DNA of 64,000 nucleotides from Clonostachys chloroleuca (Eukaryota; Ascomycota; Sordariomycetes; Hypocreales; Bionectriaceae). The notes below the pieces were generated by a model. The model saw only the letters and a program-made list of their open reading frames with translations, made no database searches and was not told the origin of the DNA. Shown piece by piece: positions 44,767 through 57,128 of the stretch. The stretch lies in NCBI GenBank assembly GCA_037952775.1, contig JBANAY010000004.1, positions 9,548,001 through 9,612,000 on the forward strand, read 5' to 3'. Positions within the stretch are counted from its first letter, which is position 1. Every line of letters begins with the position of its first letter. The position numbers were made by a program, and so were the translations under genes.

Positions 44767-44809
44767 AGTCGAGTAGGGGGAAGTGGCCCGGGGGTAGAAG
44801 TAGCCCACC
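44767..44809 (+). repeat. Left TIR of pogo-like element
   Basis: 43 bp, G/C-rich, inverted copy at 54163-54205. Preceded by the TA target duplication. Confidence 0.9.
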
Positions 44810-45389
44810 TAATTTTTAGCCTGCGCGTCTACCCTAAGTTACATACATTATAATAAAAATAATAATAAAAGCTTCAATTCGTATTTTACAAGTAAAATAG
44901 CTATATATTCGGAATCAGAAATTAATTCTGCGATTAATAATATACTTACTAGCTTATCTACACGTATTACTGTAAAGAAATAGGTAATTCCTTATATAAT
45001 ACTTAGATAACAATTAGAAGATAGCTTAATATACGTACAAGCGTATAAATACTAATAATACCTCTCGAAGGCGGAAGAAGAGAGAGTCAGGAGATAGATT
45101 ATATCTTAAGAATTACTAGGATATATACCTATATATCAACAGCTTCAATATATCACTTCCTAGATCCTTTAAGGTCGGAAGGATCTTGAGCCTCTCAGCA
45201 GGTCCTAGGTTAATTAGTTTCTCAGCTATCAGGAGGGCCTAGGAGTTAAGATTAGAAAGTAAATAGTATCAGCTAGGCTTAATAGAGCTAATCCTGAGAA
45301 TATTAATAGGTTCTTTAATAACTATAACTCAGTCTCTTAGATTAAACCAGAGAATATATAGAATACTAATGAGGCTAGTATTATAGAGG

Positions 45390-45560
45390 GATATAGTTTT
45401 AATAGCCTTATTATTAGCTCTGATAAAGGAAGCTATAAGTATATAGTTCTTAAAGGGAACTAAGAGAGGGCTTAGGTTATACTTATTAAAGCTATTTCTA
45501 CTATTAGAGAGACTCTAACTCCTTATATTATATTTAAAGGTAAAGCAGTATAGTAATAAT
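45390..45560 (+). pseudogene. pogo transposase remnant, DDE-domain part
   Basis: Read through A/T-type mutations, the segment gives SSDKGSYKYIV...KAISTIRETLTPYIIFKGKAV. This matches the DDE_1 domain of pogo transposases (…LPPFIIFKGK-type). Many stops in all frames. It lies left of the LTR insertion point at 45849. Confidence 0.7.
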
Positions 45561-45848
45561 AGTTTAAAGATAACTTTAATAAGAAGTAGCTATTTATAAT
45601 ATTATAAAATAGATAGATTAGTAATACCCTTACGCTTAAATAGCTTTAATAAGTATTTATTCCGGAAACTACTCCTACTAATCCCTCTGAGGCTCGGCTG
45701 CTGATAGTTAATAGCTACAGCTTATATATAATACCGGAATTTATATAGGAATACTTCTAAAATAATATCTTCCTTCTCTTCTTACCTGTATATACCTTAT
45801 ATATCTTACAGCTGCTTAACTTAGGTATATTTTCTATACTAAAAGCAG

Positions 45849-46211
45849 TATTATAAATTTAACCAGTGTATACTATTATATATAGACCTTACTTTTTCTC
45901 TCTAATTATACCTGAATTATCCAGATCTTATAATAATCCTTATAATTCTTAACTTAGAATTATTACTAAGCCTTAATAATCCCCTAGTATATATATATAT
46001 TTATTTCCCTAGATAAAATACTCTTTTAGATAGTTATTAATAATATTATCTATATATCTATTATTACTAGTTCTATAATACTTATATATAGATAGTAACT
46101 TATATTATATAGCCTAAGATAACCTAATTATATTACTTAGAATAATACTCTAATTAGTTTAATCCTAATCTACTCTAGACCCTATTCAGTATAAATTAAC
46201 TAACTATTATA
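45849..46211 (+). repeat. 5' LTR of chromovirus
   Basis: 363 bp, same length as the 3' LTR. Differences are almost all transitions. Confidence 0.9.
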
Positions 46212-46599
46212 TATTAATAACTCTTATTTAGCTAATTATCTTATCTTAATTACTATATAATAATAAAGAAGATATTATAGCTGCTATAGTACTCTAAGTC
46301 TAGTAATAGTATACTCCTACTACTAATAATAATCTACCTGCTCTAACTATTAAAGATAATACTATAGATAAGGATAGTAATAATAGTAGTAAGAATAATA
46401 ATAACTATACTAAGGAAATATAGCTCTTATAAAACTAAATTAATTAACTTTATATATATCTTACAGATACTTACTAGGAGTTAGCTAATATAATAGTTAT
46501 TATAATATAATAAGCTGCTATATATACTAATCTCTAGGCTCAGGCTATAACTACTATTTAAGGAAGAGAACTAGAATAACTACTTAAGCTACTACTACT

Positions 46600-49500
46600 T
46601 AAAATATTTAATAGAATCTAAAATAAACTCTAGGAGTTTATAACTTAACTCTAAATATACTTTAATTACTTTCCTATTATACTTAATACTAGTAAAAGAA
46701 AGGTTATATATATCTACTTATAACTTAAGGGAGTTATACTTAACTAGTTTAAACCTATTATAAAAGAATACCTTAGTAGATAGGAAAGCTAATAAACTAT
46801 TAATATTATAATAAGTTTTAATTATTTTATAGAAGTTCTTAAATAAACCTTTAGTATTTAAGATAAAAAGTATAAAATAGAATATAAGATTAATATATTT
46901 ATCTAAAAAGGATTATATTTAACCTTTAGTACTTACTATCTCTAGCTACTAGCTAAGACTAGATAGAATAAGAAATATATTATATCTTACTACTTTAATT
47001 AACTTAAAAAGGAAGTTTAAGAAGAACTATATAAGGAAAATAGGCTAAAAAGTATTTATAAATATATAACTATAGCTATAAGGATTAATAACTAGTAATA
47101 TTATTAGTAAATCTATAATAGAAAAGTAACTTATTTTACTAATACTAGAAAACTATAATAGTAGTATACTATAGCCTCTAGAATATATATAGAACCTATA
47201 GAGCTAGAAGCTATAGAGAAATATAAATATTATAACTATAATAAGGTTAGATATATTTTATTCTAATATCCAGAACCTAAGAAAGATAAGAAGAAAGATT
47301 AGAAACCTGCTAAAATAGTAAGAAGTAATTAGAAGTAATAGGGAAAACTAATACTAAAGTCTTAGAAATAATATATAAAATCAAGGAAACTCCTATAACT
47401 ATTATAATTTCTAAGTACCCCCTAAAAGATATATCTATTTTTAAGAAGTATTAGAACCTAAGGAATATATAAAACTTAGTATAACTAGAAAATAATAAGA
47501 AGAAATCTAATAGATTTTCTAAGAGCTTAAAGAAAAGCTTAAATAAGAAAAACCAGTTCTAGGATTTAGACTACTTACTAAATATAAATATATATTCTAT
47601 TATACTAATAGAGTTATTCTATAAAATTCTACTAAAAAGAAATAATACTAGTATATAAGAATAGAAATTAAAGCTAAATATAATAAACTCTATATATACT
47701 ATTAAAAGAAAATATAGGAATAATATCTAGATATATTAGAAGAACTAGTTATTTTTAGAAATAATACTATTAGTACTATATAGCTCAGTAATAGTATATA
47801 TAAGATATTAATCTATATAGAGATAATATAGATATATAATTATCCTCTGGAATTATAGATAACCTACTATAATAATTAGTACTAAGTATATTAAATAGAA
47901 AAAACTAAAAATAATTTTTTTCTATATCTTAATAGAAGAATATCTAATAAATATACTATAGAATAAATATAATAGTTTATATACTAATAATATAGTATAA
48001 AATAATATACTATCTTTAAGAAAGATTTAAAAGAATACTCTAAAGAATATACTTATAGTAAACTACTAGCTAAATTATACCCTAAGCTAAGATATAAGGT
48101 TTATAAAAAAGCTAAGATTAAACTATAGTATAAGAATAAGAACCTTAAAGATTAAGTAATAGCTAAATATAGTAGTTAAATTAAATAATATTATAACTAG
48201 AAGTATAAAAACTACTTAGAAGCTAAAATAATAGTATTAGAACTAGCTAAATATAGTAATAATAATATAAACTCTACTAAGATATACTTTTAATAGTACT
48301 AACTATAGGAAGAGAAAATAAGATAATACTATAAATAAGATATACTATCTTTAATAGATAGTAAAAGAAGTAGTAATATAGAGAAATAAGAAATTACCTC
48401 TACTAATAAAAAAGAATAGAATAAAACTTACTCTAATAATAGAATACTTATAATAATTAGTAAATTAAATAATTAGAAAAAGAAATATAAATAATTTATC
48501 TCTAGTTCTATAGATAAACTAAAAACCTTTATAGATATTTTAAAATAAATATTTAAAAATAAAAAAGAGTAAAAATAGCTTAAATAATAAATTAACTAGA
48601 TAAAAAATAATATAAACTATTTATAATAAGACTATAGTATAGTAAAATAATATTAAATTAGAAGACCTTAGGAGCTATTAAGAGAGGAAATTTAATTAAT
48701 ATTATTATAGATATTAAGATTAAGGGATACTAGCTTATAGTATAGATAGACTATAGAGTATTATATAATTATATCTTACTAGTAGTAATTAATTAACTCT
48801 TCTTACTATAGAGAATAAAGAAGAAGTTCTATAATATTATAACTCTAGATAGAATATTATTTAAATATAATAATAGAATTATTAACTCTAAAACTAATTA
48901 CTTTATAATTAAAATCTAAAGGAAAAAATTTAATATTATATATAATCTAGTACTATTAAATTCCTATAATATTATATTAGGATTACTATAGCTATAAAAT
49001 ATAAACCTACTAATAAACTAGTTTACTAGCTATATAGAGTAGAGGGATATTCTTATAAATCTATATTAGGATTAATAAAAATTAAAATTTTATTAGATAT
49101 TAGAAGAATATAATAATTCCTTAATAACTAAAAGTACTATTATAAAAAACTAAAATAATAATTTATAATAATAAGTAAATATAGTAGTTATAGTCTTAAT
49201 AGTACTATAACCTAGTATACTAAAGAATCTATCTTACTAAGAATTATAATAAATAAAATAAATCTTAGAATAGATATAAAAATTAGAATAATCCCTAGAA
49301 ATAAATTTTATTAATTAGATATATATAATAAATTAATAAAAATATAATTATAATATTAAGTTTAATCTATAGTATAAATAAGCTAGAAAGAAATAATTAT
49401 AAAAAGATAAGGAAGAATATCTTAAAAAGGGAAGATTAGATTATATCCTAAAGGAATACTAGAAATATAATAAGCTATTTAAGGAAACCCTAGAAACTAA

Positions 49501-52420
49501 ATTACTATAGTATAGTTAATAGGATTATAAAATCTCTATTATTAAAGGAGGAGAACTAGCTTTCTATAAACTCTATAACCTTATAGAACCTTAGTTATAA
49601 ATACTCTATAAATATATTAATAATATATTAGTAAAAGACTATATATAGTTATTAACTTTATCTATAGGATACCCTATAATATTTATACTTAAAAAGAATA
49701 ATAAACTCTATTTAGTAATTAATTATTATTAACTAAATAAAATTATATATAAAGACAGAATACCCTTACTACTAATTATAGAACTCAGAGACTAGTTATA
49801 GGATAAATAGTAGTTTACTATACTAGATCTAAAAGGAGCTTATAACTTAATATAAATTAAAGAAGGAGATAAATAGAAAATAGTATTTAAAATAAAGTTT
49901 AGTTTATATAAGTACTTTATTATACCCTTTAAACTAATAAATATATCTATAATATTCTAATAAATAATTAATTAAATACTCTAGGAGTATCTTAATATCT
50001 TTATAGTTATATATCTTAATAATATTTTAATATTCTTAGATAATTTAGATATATATAAAGAATATATATATAAGGTTCTAAAGAAACTAGAAGATATAAA
50101 TCTCCTAGTAGAACCTAAGAAAAGTTAGTTTTATATTAAGAAAGTTAACTTCCTAGGATATACTATTTAACCTAATAAAATATAAATAGAAAAAAGTAAA
50201 ATTACTATAGTTTCTAAATAGAAAGAACTAATAAATATTAAAAAAGTATAAGCTTTCCTTAGATTTACTAATTACTATTAATAATTTATTAAAGATTATA
50301 AGAAGATTACTATACTACTATATAATCTAATAAAGAAAGAAAAAGAGTTTTAATAGAATTTAAAATATTAAGATATATTTAATAATATTAAGAACTATAT
50401 AATCTATAAACCTATACTATAGATATTTAATCTAAATAAAGAAGTAGAACTTAAAACTAATACTTTAGATTTTATAATTAGTATATAAGTTAGCTAAAGG
50501 GATAATAAAGAGAGATTATACCCTATAGTATTCTACTTAAAGAAACTATATAGTATAGAACTTAATTACCCTATCTATAATAAAGAATTTATAGCTATTA
50601 TATATATATTTAAAGAATTTAAATACTACTATCTGGGAATATAATATAAGGTTAAGATATATATAGACTATAAAAATATTCAGTATTTTACTATAACCTA
50701 ATAACTTAATAGATAATAAATATACTATACTAAATACTTATCTAAGTTTAATTATAAAATTATATATTAAAAAGAATTAGAAAATAGATAAGCTAATACT
50801 CTTAGCTAGAAACCTAAGTATAAATAAATAATTCTAAAAACTAATAGATAACTATTTTTAATAAATAATAAAGGATATTTAGTATAATAAACTCTAGATA
50901 CTATACTAAAGGAAATAGTATATATTAAGATACAGATAGAAGCTATGCTAAATATAAAAATACTATAATAAGATATAAGAATAGTACTTATTAAGGAAAT
51001 CTATAAGTATCTGCTTTTAGAATACTAAGAAGTTAAGAAAATATTTAATAGGATAAAATAATATTATAATTACTCTGGTCTATAGAAGGATATATAAACT
51101 ATAGTTTTAGAATATAATACTTTGTCGGGATAGCTAGTCAGTCAGGGCTCTTGCGATCACGTGGCCTAACCACGTGACCGCTCCAGCCTCTATTTAACCC
51201 CGGGCCACGAGCCCGTAGGTCAGCTAGCTAGAGAAGAATATATACAGAATACAACAGAACCTATCCAACAGCATATGCTAAGGAAGTCCTTCCAATATAC
51301 TTATATATAAATTAAATCTATAAGATATAAACTATATAGAGAACTTAAACTAGTCTTAGTACTAAAATAACTATAGTAATTAATATCCTTTAACTATATT
51401 ATTAAGCTATTATTATTAATAGAATCTATAATAGGAGTATAGTATAATAGTATCCTAATTATTATTAATAGACTTATAAAGTATAGATATTTTATTCTAT
51501 ATAAAGAAGTAAGTTCTACAGAAGACCTTATATATTAATTCCTATAATATATAGTTAGTTACTATAGATTATTTAAAGAAATAATTTTAAATAGAGAAAT
51601 AACTTTTACTTCTAAATTTTAATAATCCCTTATAGTATAAATAGGTACTAAGTATAAGCTTTTAATAGCTTACTACCTCTAGAGTAATAGATAAATAGAA
51701 TATTTAAACTAAATATTAGAATAATACTTATAAGTATATATTAATTATAAATAAAATAATTAGATATAATTATTATCTATAGTATAGATTATATATAATA
51801 GTTTAGTATAAAAATCTATTTAGCTTATATCTATATATATAAACTATAGTTATAAACTAGAATTTTAGAACTAATAAATACTTAATAGATTAAATATATC
51901 TATTACTATACTTATAAAAGAAATATTATATTTATTATATATAGAAATAAAAATAGAATTAGAATTTATTTAGAAAAGAATAAAAAAATATTATAATAAA
52001 ATAAGATTAAAGGAACTAATCTTAAAGGAGAGAGATAAAGTCTATTTACTCTATAAAAATATTATAATATTATAACTAAGTAATAAATTAAACTATAAAA
52101 AACTTAGACTATTTAAAATTAAAAATAAAAAATTAAATACTAACTATAAACTTTTACTACTAGATATAATATATATTTACCTAGTTTTTTATATCTTATT
52201 ACTTAAAAAAGTACTAGAGAATACTCTAGATTAAGACTATCTAATTAAGATCTATAAAGAAGAATATAAATTAGAAAAAATACTAAAAAAAGAAATTAGA
52301 AATAAATAAATATTTTACTTTATTAAATAGAAAGAATATACTAATAATAATAATATCTAGGAACTTACTAAATATCTAAAGAATTACTAGAAGCTTATCT
52401 AATAGTATTATTAGGCTTAG
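46600..52420 (+). pseudogene. gag-pol of the chromovirus, destroyed by A/T-type mutation
   Basis: Domains are readable in order through numerous stops. A CCHC-like knuckle trace lies near 47,230. The reverse transcriptase block LDLKGAYN is at 49,824-49,848, and the YLDD box has become YLNN (about 50,007-50,036). An RNase H trace (NKEFIAIIYIFKEFKYYYLG) is at about 50,580-50,640. An integrase zinc-region trace (YYNYSGL.KDI) begins at about 51,060, and a C-terminal chromodomain trace (EYKLEKILKKEIRNK) at about 52,260-52,410. The order RT-RH-INT-chromodomain identifies a Ty3/gypsy chromovirus. No functional product. Confidence 0.8.
51123..51297 (+). mobile_element. Solo-LTR-like insertion, not A/T-converted
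   Basis: 175 bp starting TGTCGGGATAGC and ending CTTCCAATA, flanked by TACTT on both sides (51118-51122 and 51298-51302). Unlike its surroundings it is G/C-balanced, with intact CACGTG sites (GATCACGTGG...CCACGTGACC), a TATTTAA box and GGCCACGAGCCC. It therefore arrived after the host element was mutated. It splits the integrase zinc-binding region. Confidence 0.8.
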
Positions 52421-53082
52421 AAATACCTATTCTAATAAACTAAGAAGGAGAAAGCTCTATACCCTTTTAAAGAAATACCAGATTAATCTTAATCTTTAAA
52501 AAAATAAGCTTAGATAAAGGAGTAACCTCTGAAGAAGAAGCTACCTTATAAGCTGCCTCTTCTACTTCCTTCTTCTTAATATACTTAAGCTTTTTAATAC
52601 TATTAATACTATAAGATACTACTTATATTATTTTATTAAATTATAATTTCTTTTATTAATAAAGATATTAAATTTTTATATCTATAAGCTAATACTATTC
52701 CTCTACTATCTTAAGCTTAGACTTAAGCTTTCTATACTAATTAGTAATCTAATATAGCTAGCTAGGAGTTAGACCCTAAGTATTATAATAGGCTTAATTA
52801 TTTTTAATATAATAAAAATACCTTAATAAAGAGCCTTCAGATCTAAAATACTTATAGCTATATACTTTATAATAGCTATACTCTATCTTTATTATAAAAG
52901 GATTAAGTAAGATAGTATTAATTAAAGAATTATACTAAATAGTCTTTTTATAAAGAGATTTCTATATATAGTTAGATATTATTCCAGAAAGTATAAAGGA
53001 ATAATAGAAAGAAGTTAATATATCTACTAACTAAATTACTAAATCTAGTCTTAAGAATATAACTAATAGAGAGAGGATATTA

Positions 53083-53445
53083 TATTATAAATTTAACTAG
53101 TATATACTATTATATATAGACCCTACTTTTTCTCTCTAATTATACCTAGATTATCTAGATCTTATAATAATCCTTATAATCTTTAACTTAGGATTATTAT
53201 TAAGCCTTAATAATCCCCTAGTATATATATATATTTATTTCCCTAGATAGAATACTCTTTTAGATAGTTATTAATAATATTATTTATATATCTATTATTA
53301 CTAGTTCTATAATACTTATATATAGATAGTAACTTATATTATATAGCCTAAGATAACCTAATTATATTACTCAGAATAATACTCTAATTAGTTTAACCCT
53401 GATCTACCCTAGACCCCGTCTAGTATAAGTTAACTAACCATTATA
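53083..53445 (+). repeat. 3' LTR of chromovirus
   Basis: 363-bp copy of 45849-46211. It retains a few more C/G positions (for example CTAGACCCCGTC against CTAGACCCTATTC). Confidence 0.9.
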
Positions 53446-53450
53446 AGCAG

Positions 53451-54160
53451 CCTATTAAAAATATCTAAAGTAGCTTAATAAAATACTTAATTTAACTATA
53501 ATTAGAAAGGCTAACTTCCTCGAATATTATACTAAAGCTTATAAGGAGGCTCTAATAGCGAAGAATATTAAGTTAGGATTTCAGGCTATAGGAATTTATC
53601 CTCTAAACTGCTGGAAGGTACTCCTAAGCAGCTAAGTTATAGCTATAGCTAAAGCACCCTTAATACTATAAAAGCTAGCCCAGAAGGATAAATATAATCT
53701 TTAAATACCTCGAAATAGCCTTTAAGTTATTAATACTATAAGGTATCTATACCCTGCTAGCCCTTATACGAGAAGGCTGCTTATATAATATAGCTATAAA
53801 GCAGTACAAACAATCAATTTATTAAGTATTTAACTGATCTTAAAAGATTAGGAATTAGAGGCCTAAAAGGCCCTGAATAAATACCTAAGTCATAAGAAGT
53901 ATAGAGCTATTAAACCAGATAAGAATAAGATTTTCTGCTTACTTATACAGATAAAAGATGTACAAGGTAGGCTTAATGAATTGAGGAGGAAGAGGTAGTG
54001 TGTACGGAAGCTATGAACCTCTAATGATGATAATACTGATACCGCCATAATCATCACGATAAGCTGATCATAATGGTATAATTTTTATAGCTATTGGAGT
54101 TGAATTTATATAGTAATTATTAAGTTGTATTATTAAGACTGTCAAAAATGTATAGCATTT
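53451..54160 (+). pseudogene. pogo transposase remnant, C-terminal part
   Basis: At 53,540-53,620 it reads EALIAKNIKLGFQAIGIYPLN, the conserved C-terminal block of Fot/pogo transposases (AFRATGIYPLNP type). Less A/T-converted than the retroelement. Several stops. Confidence 0.7.
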
Positions 54161-54162
54161 GG

Positions 54163-54205
54163 GGTAGGCCACTTCTACCCCCGGGCCACTTCCCCCCACT
54201 CGACT
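54163..54205 (-). repeat. Right TIR of pogo-like element
   Basis: Inverted copy of 44767-44809, followed by the TA target duplication. Confidence 0.9.
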
Positions 54206-55499
54206 TATGTGGCGCTGAGCAAAGCATAGATATATTTAGCATCCGTTTCACAGTGCTTAGTGGCGTTGGTAAGATCCGGCCTTAAGTCTTTAACCTGGGG
54301 GATCCAGTAGTATGGCATCAACGACCAGAGGCGAGCTGAAATTTCGAAGGTTGGCGGGGACATTTCCCATCCCATTCAAGAGGTGGCCACGCGGTCCTTT
54401 CATAGCTTCAAGGCTCGTGGAATACGTAAACAGTTAGACGAACTGACAGCGGAGACATAAGCTCTCGATACCACTGTAAAACTCATTGAACATTGGATAG
54501 CTTACGTCCACGCAGTTGATCAGGCCAGAAGATAGCACGGAGTTTACTTATCAAGGTTAGGTCTTACAAAGTCTTGTTCTCGTCGTTAGTAAATCAAAAG
54601 TACCAAGAATACGCCCGCGAGGGCTAACGAATACACACAGATATGGGCACCAGCAGCCAGACTCAGGGCATAGAGGAGACAGGTTGTCATTCATAACCCT
54701 TGTGGCTGATGTTGATTTGTAACAACTTGGCACGCGTCTAGACCTCTGACGATCGTAGGGGTGGGAAGGGTGTAAAGGGGCCGAGCTAGGTGAACACTTC
54801 CCGTGAGCTGTCCTCTACACGCCCGGCGCGCCTTCGCTCGTTCTTTCCTGCTCACCATGAATTAGAACTTCGGTTTCTGAGACAGAGTAGGTGGCTGACA
54901 GGCTGCCGTTGGGCAGATTACTGTGCCCATAATTATACTTGAATAGGTACCATGAGAGGGTATCCCCACTGAGACCAGGGTTGGATGCGATTGGGGGACA
55001 GGGATCAGCGTTCCAAGCTGGCTCCCGGCCGAATGGCTTATAGCTATATGAACCACATGTGTCTGGACTTTGGATTGGAGGCTGCTAGAACGATGGTGAG
55101 GTCTACGTGGGCAGGTAGAGACGGAAGCCTTTGACCCCCATGCCGTCAACGAGGACCTTGCTTGACGAGCAAACCTGTACCCAGGTGAGGATCTTTGGTA
55201 TTCCAGCCCTACTTCGAGTTGTGAAAAGGCGGGCAGCCTGATCCCTGCTAGCCCGGCGCTGCCGTTTGAGTCCCACCCTACTCGAGCATGGGCATGGGAG
55301 CGCAGAGGGCCAGGTACCAAGTTTTTAGGAAGTGATATTGATCCGAAATTTAACTAGTGATATATGATTGGCGACCAATTATTACTCCGTTGGGGCTTCC
55401 TGATACAAACACCTGTCCAGACGGTCATTTCTATATAGGACAATGGGGCGTGCTTTGATGAGAAGACAGATACAAGACTCTCAAAGACTTCAATTTAAG
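54206..55499. other. Intergenic region, no supported gene
   Basis: A minus frame at 54862-55320 is probably non-coding (no motif, Ser/His-rich). Promoter of Zn2Cys6 D at the right end. Confidence 0.4.
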
Positions 55500-57128
55500 A
55501 TGCCTGGCGTTCCCACATCTAGAGCATGCCAACGGTGCAAAGCTAGAAAAATAAAGGTATAAAACCTCGCTCGTCCCCCTCGATTTACTTTGTATTGATT
55601 GACATAGTGTGACCAGAACTGGCCCACCTGTACGCCTTGCGAGCTCAAGAATTTTGAATGCCCGGGAGCTTCATCCCTGATAAAATTCGTTGACGGTGGT
55701 CCACAGAGTCGCCGTGGAGCTTCGTCCCGCATGCCTTCTCCAACTCACAGCAGCTCATCTAGTGCCGAGAGTCCTCCCGGGAAAGAAGAAGAAACCATGT
55801 CCTCTGAGCGCGGGAGTTGCACCGTCATGCCTCCGTCCTCCCCTTCTGTTCCTCGAACCAAACCGACAATTGTTGCAGACCGCGTTGCAGGCCGGTTAGT
55901 CGCCCAATTAGAGTCATGCCCAGAATTGATCAAGGTGTTTCAGATGGGGTACCTCAAGTATCTCCCTCCTTTGTTGTCACGCAGCCCAAGTCTTCGCGAC
56001 ACAGTGTCACTGTTCTGCACCGCTTGGGCGGGATATCGCCGGCGACAGCCGGTGGGAGACTTCATGTCCATGGAGGCATATGGAAAGGCATTGCGAAGTT
56101 TGCGCCGGTGCCTAGATGGCGACAAAACATGTAGCATGGAGACACTGGCAGCCATTACGCTTCTTGAACGATCAGAAGCTCTTTTTGATCGCGAGAGAAA
56201 GCCGTTCCAGATATCCCACACTGAAGGGATCCTGGGGTTGATTCAACGCCAAAGCCCACCGAACCGGGAGGATAAGCTATATTCTGGTCTCATATTCGAT
56301 AATATGGCAGGCTTGGTACGTTAGGAGACGAAGAACAACAAACCCCAAGCAGGATCACTAAATAGCTAACAAATGACATAGATTACATATTGGTTTGCGA
56401 AAGACGGACACAATTTCCTGGTTGACTCGCCGTGGAGAGAAGCAATAGAGGATACAGCAGCGGAGTATCTGGAACCAGAAATCAAGCAATCCGCCATGGC
56501 GGCAGTCAGTTTCACAAGCACACTGTACGCGCGTTGGCCTCGGTATATCAGGGGGGCACAATCTATCTTTACCGATCCCATCCCCAGTCAAGAGCTTCAA
56601 CTATTTACCATGGCATTCATCGATGAACTGAACGAATCCGAGGTCGAAGCCCGCTTCATATTCGAGGACGTCATGTCCAAGGCCTTTGAACTAGGAGAGA
56701 TTCGAGAACTACCAGACTCGGCGGCTATTTCAGGCCGTAGTTATCATTTAACAGCCGTCTTCTTCGGGCAGTCCCTCTTGGAATTACTCTGGCTACGGCT
56801 GGCTCTGCTCCGGATGCTCTATGAGCTGACAGTCCTCAGAAACCTAGCTCAGGCGCAGGTATATGGGGCGGAGTACAGGGCATTGTGCCTCGAAACGTGG
56901 AAGTTTGTCCCATTTGTGTATGGGCTGGATCCCTTGATTGCGACATGGTCACTTACACCGTTCACACTGGCGTTTGGTGGGGCCGAAGGGTTTGAGAGAG
57001 AGTACCTCCTGAACATGGTCATCGAGGTGGACAGCTACAGGCAGAGCTTCCCTCGCGATCATGAGCTTCTGGCATCGACCTTGGTACATCACGCGATGAT
57101 TCTGACAGGCAGGTTGCCGTGGCCCTGA
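55500..57128 (+). CDS. Zn2Cys6 transcription factor D, paralogue of B
   Basis: Three exons, 55500-55556, 55608-56315 and 56382-57128, total 1512 nt (503 residues). Exon 1 is 57 nt, exactly as in gene B, and the intron again sits between the third and fourth zinc-cluster segments (RACQRCKARKIK | CDQNWPTCTPCELKNFECPG). ASSLIKFVDGG follows, as PSSLIRFVDG does in B. Other shared blocks: SPSLRDTVSLFCTAWAGYRRR, EAYGKALRSLRRCLDGDK, ETLAAITLLERSEALFD and the C-terminal MILTGRLPWP. The second intron position is also conserved. Nuclear regulator of the fungal_trans_2/DUF3468 type. Target unknown. Confidence 0.88.

Larger units (their letters stand above)
45849..53445 (+). mobile_element. Ty3/gypsy chromovirus LTR retrotransposon, RIP-degraded
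   Basis: 7,597 bp with two 363-bp LTRs in the same orientation (45849-46211 and 53083-53445) and a 5-bp target duplication AGCAG (45844-45848 and 53446-53450). The LTR starts TATTATAAATTT where TG is expected; the change looks like G-to-A. The interior is overwhelmingly A/T, with nearly no CpA/TpG and stops in every frame. This is the signature of repeat-induced point mutation. Inserted inside the pogo-like element. Confidence 0.9.
44767..54205. mobile_element. pogo/Fot-like (Tc1/mariner) DNA transposon carrying a nested retrotransposon
   Basis: Bounded by 43-bp terminal inverted repeats beginning AGTCGAGTRGGGGGAAGTGG (44767-44809 and 54163-54205, three mismatches), with TA on both sides (44765-44766 and 54206-54207). 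Removing the nested LTR element and its target duplication leaves about 1.84 kb, the usual size for fungal Fot1/pogo elements. Transposase remnants lie on both sides of the nest. The interior is strongly A/T-converted, the TIRs much less so. Non-autonomous now. Confidence 0.88.

Noticed and set aside
51123..51297. Initially read as surviving host gene sequence or a promoter inside the retroelement
   Set aside because: The perfect TACTT duplication and abrupt composition change at both edges show it is a later insertion.
45849..53445. A/T-rich block considered as a centromere or mitochondrial insertion
   Set aside because: Paired LTRs, target duplication and readable RT/integrase/chromodomain traces explain it as a mutated retroelement.
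54862..55320. 152-residue minus-strand frame
   Set aside because: Ser/His/Pro-rich without domain or codon support; next to the transposon nest.
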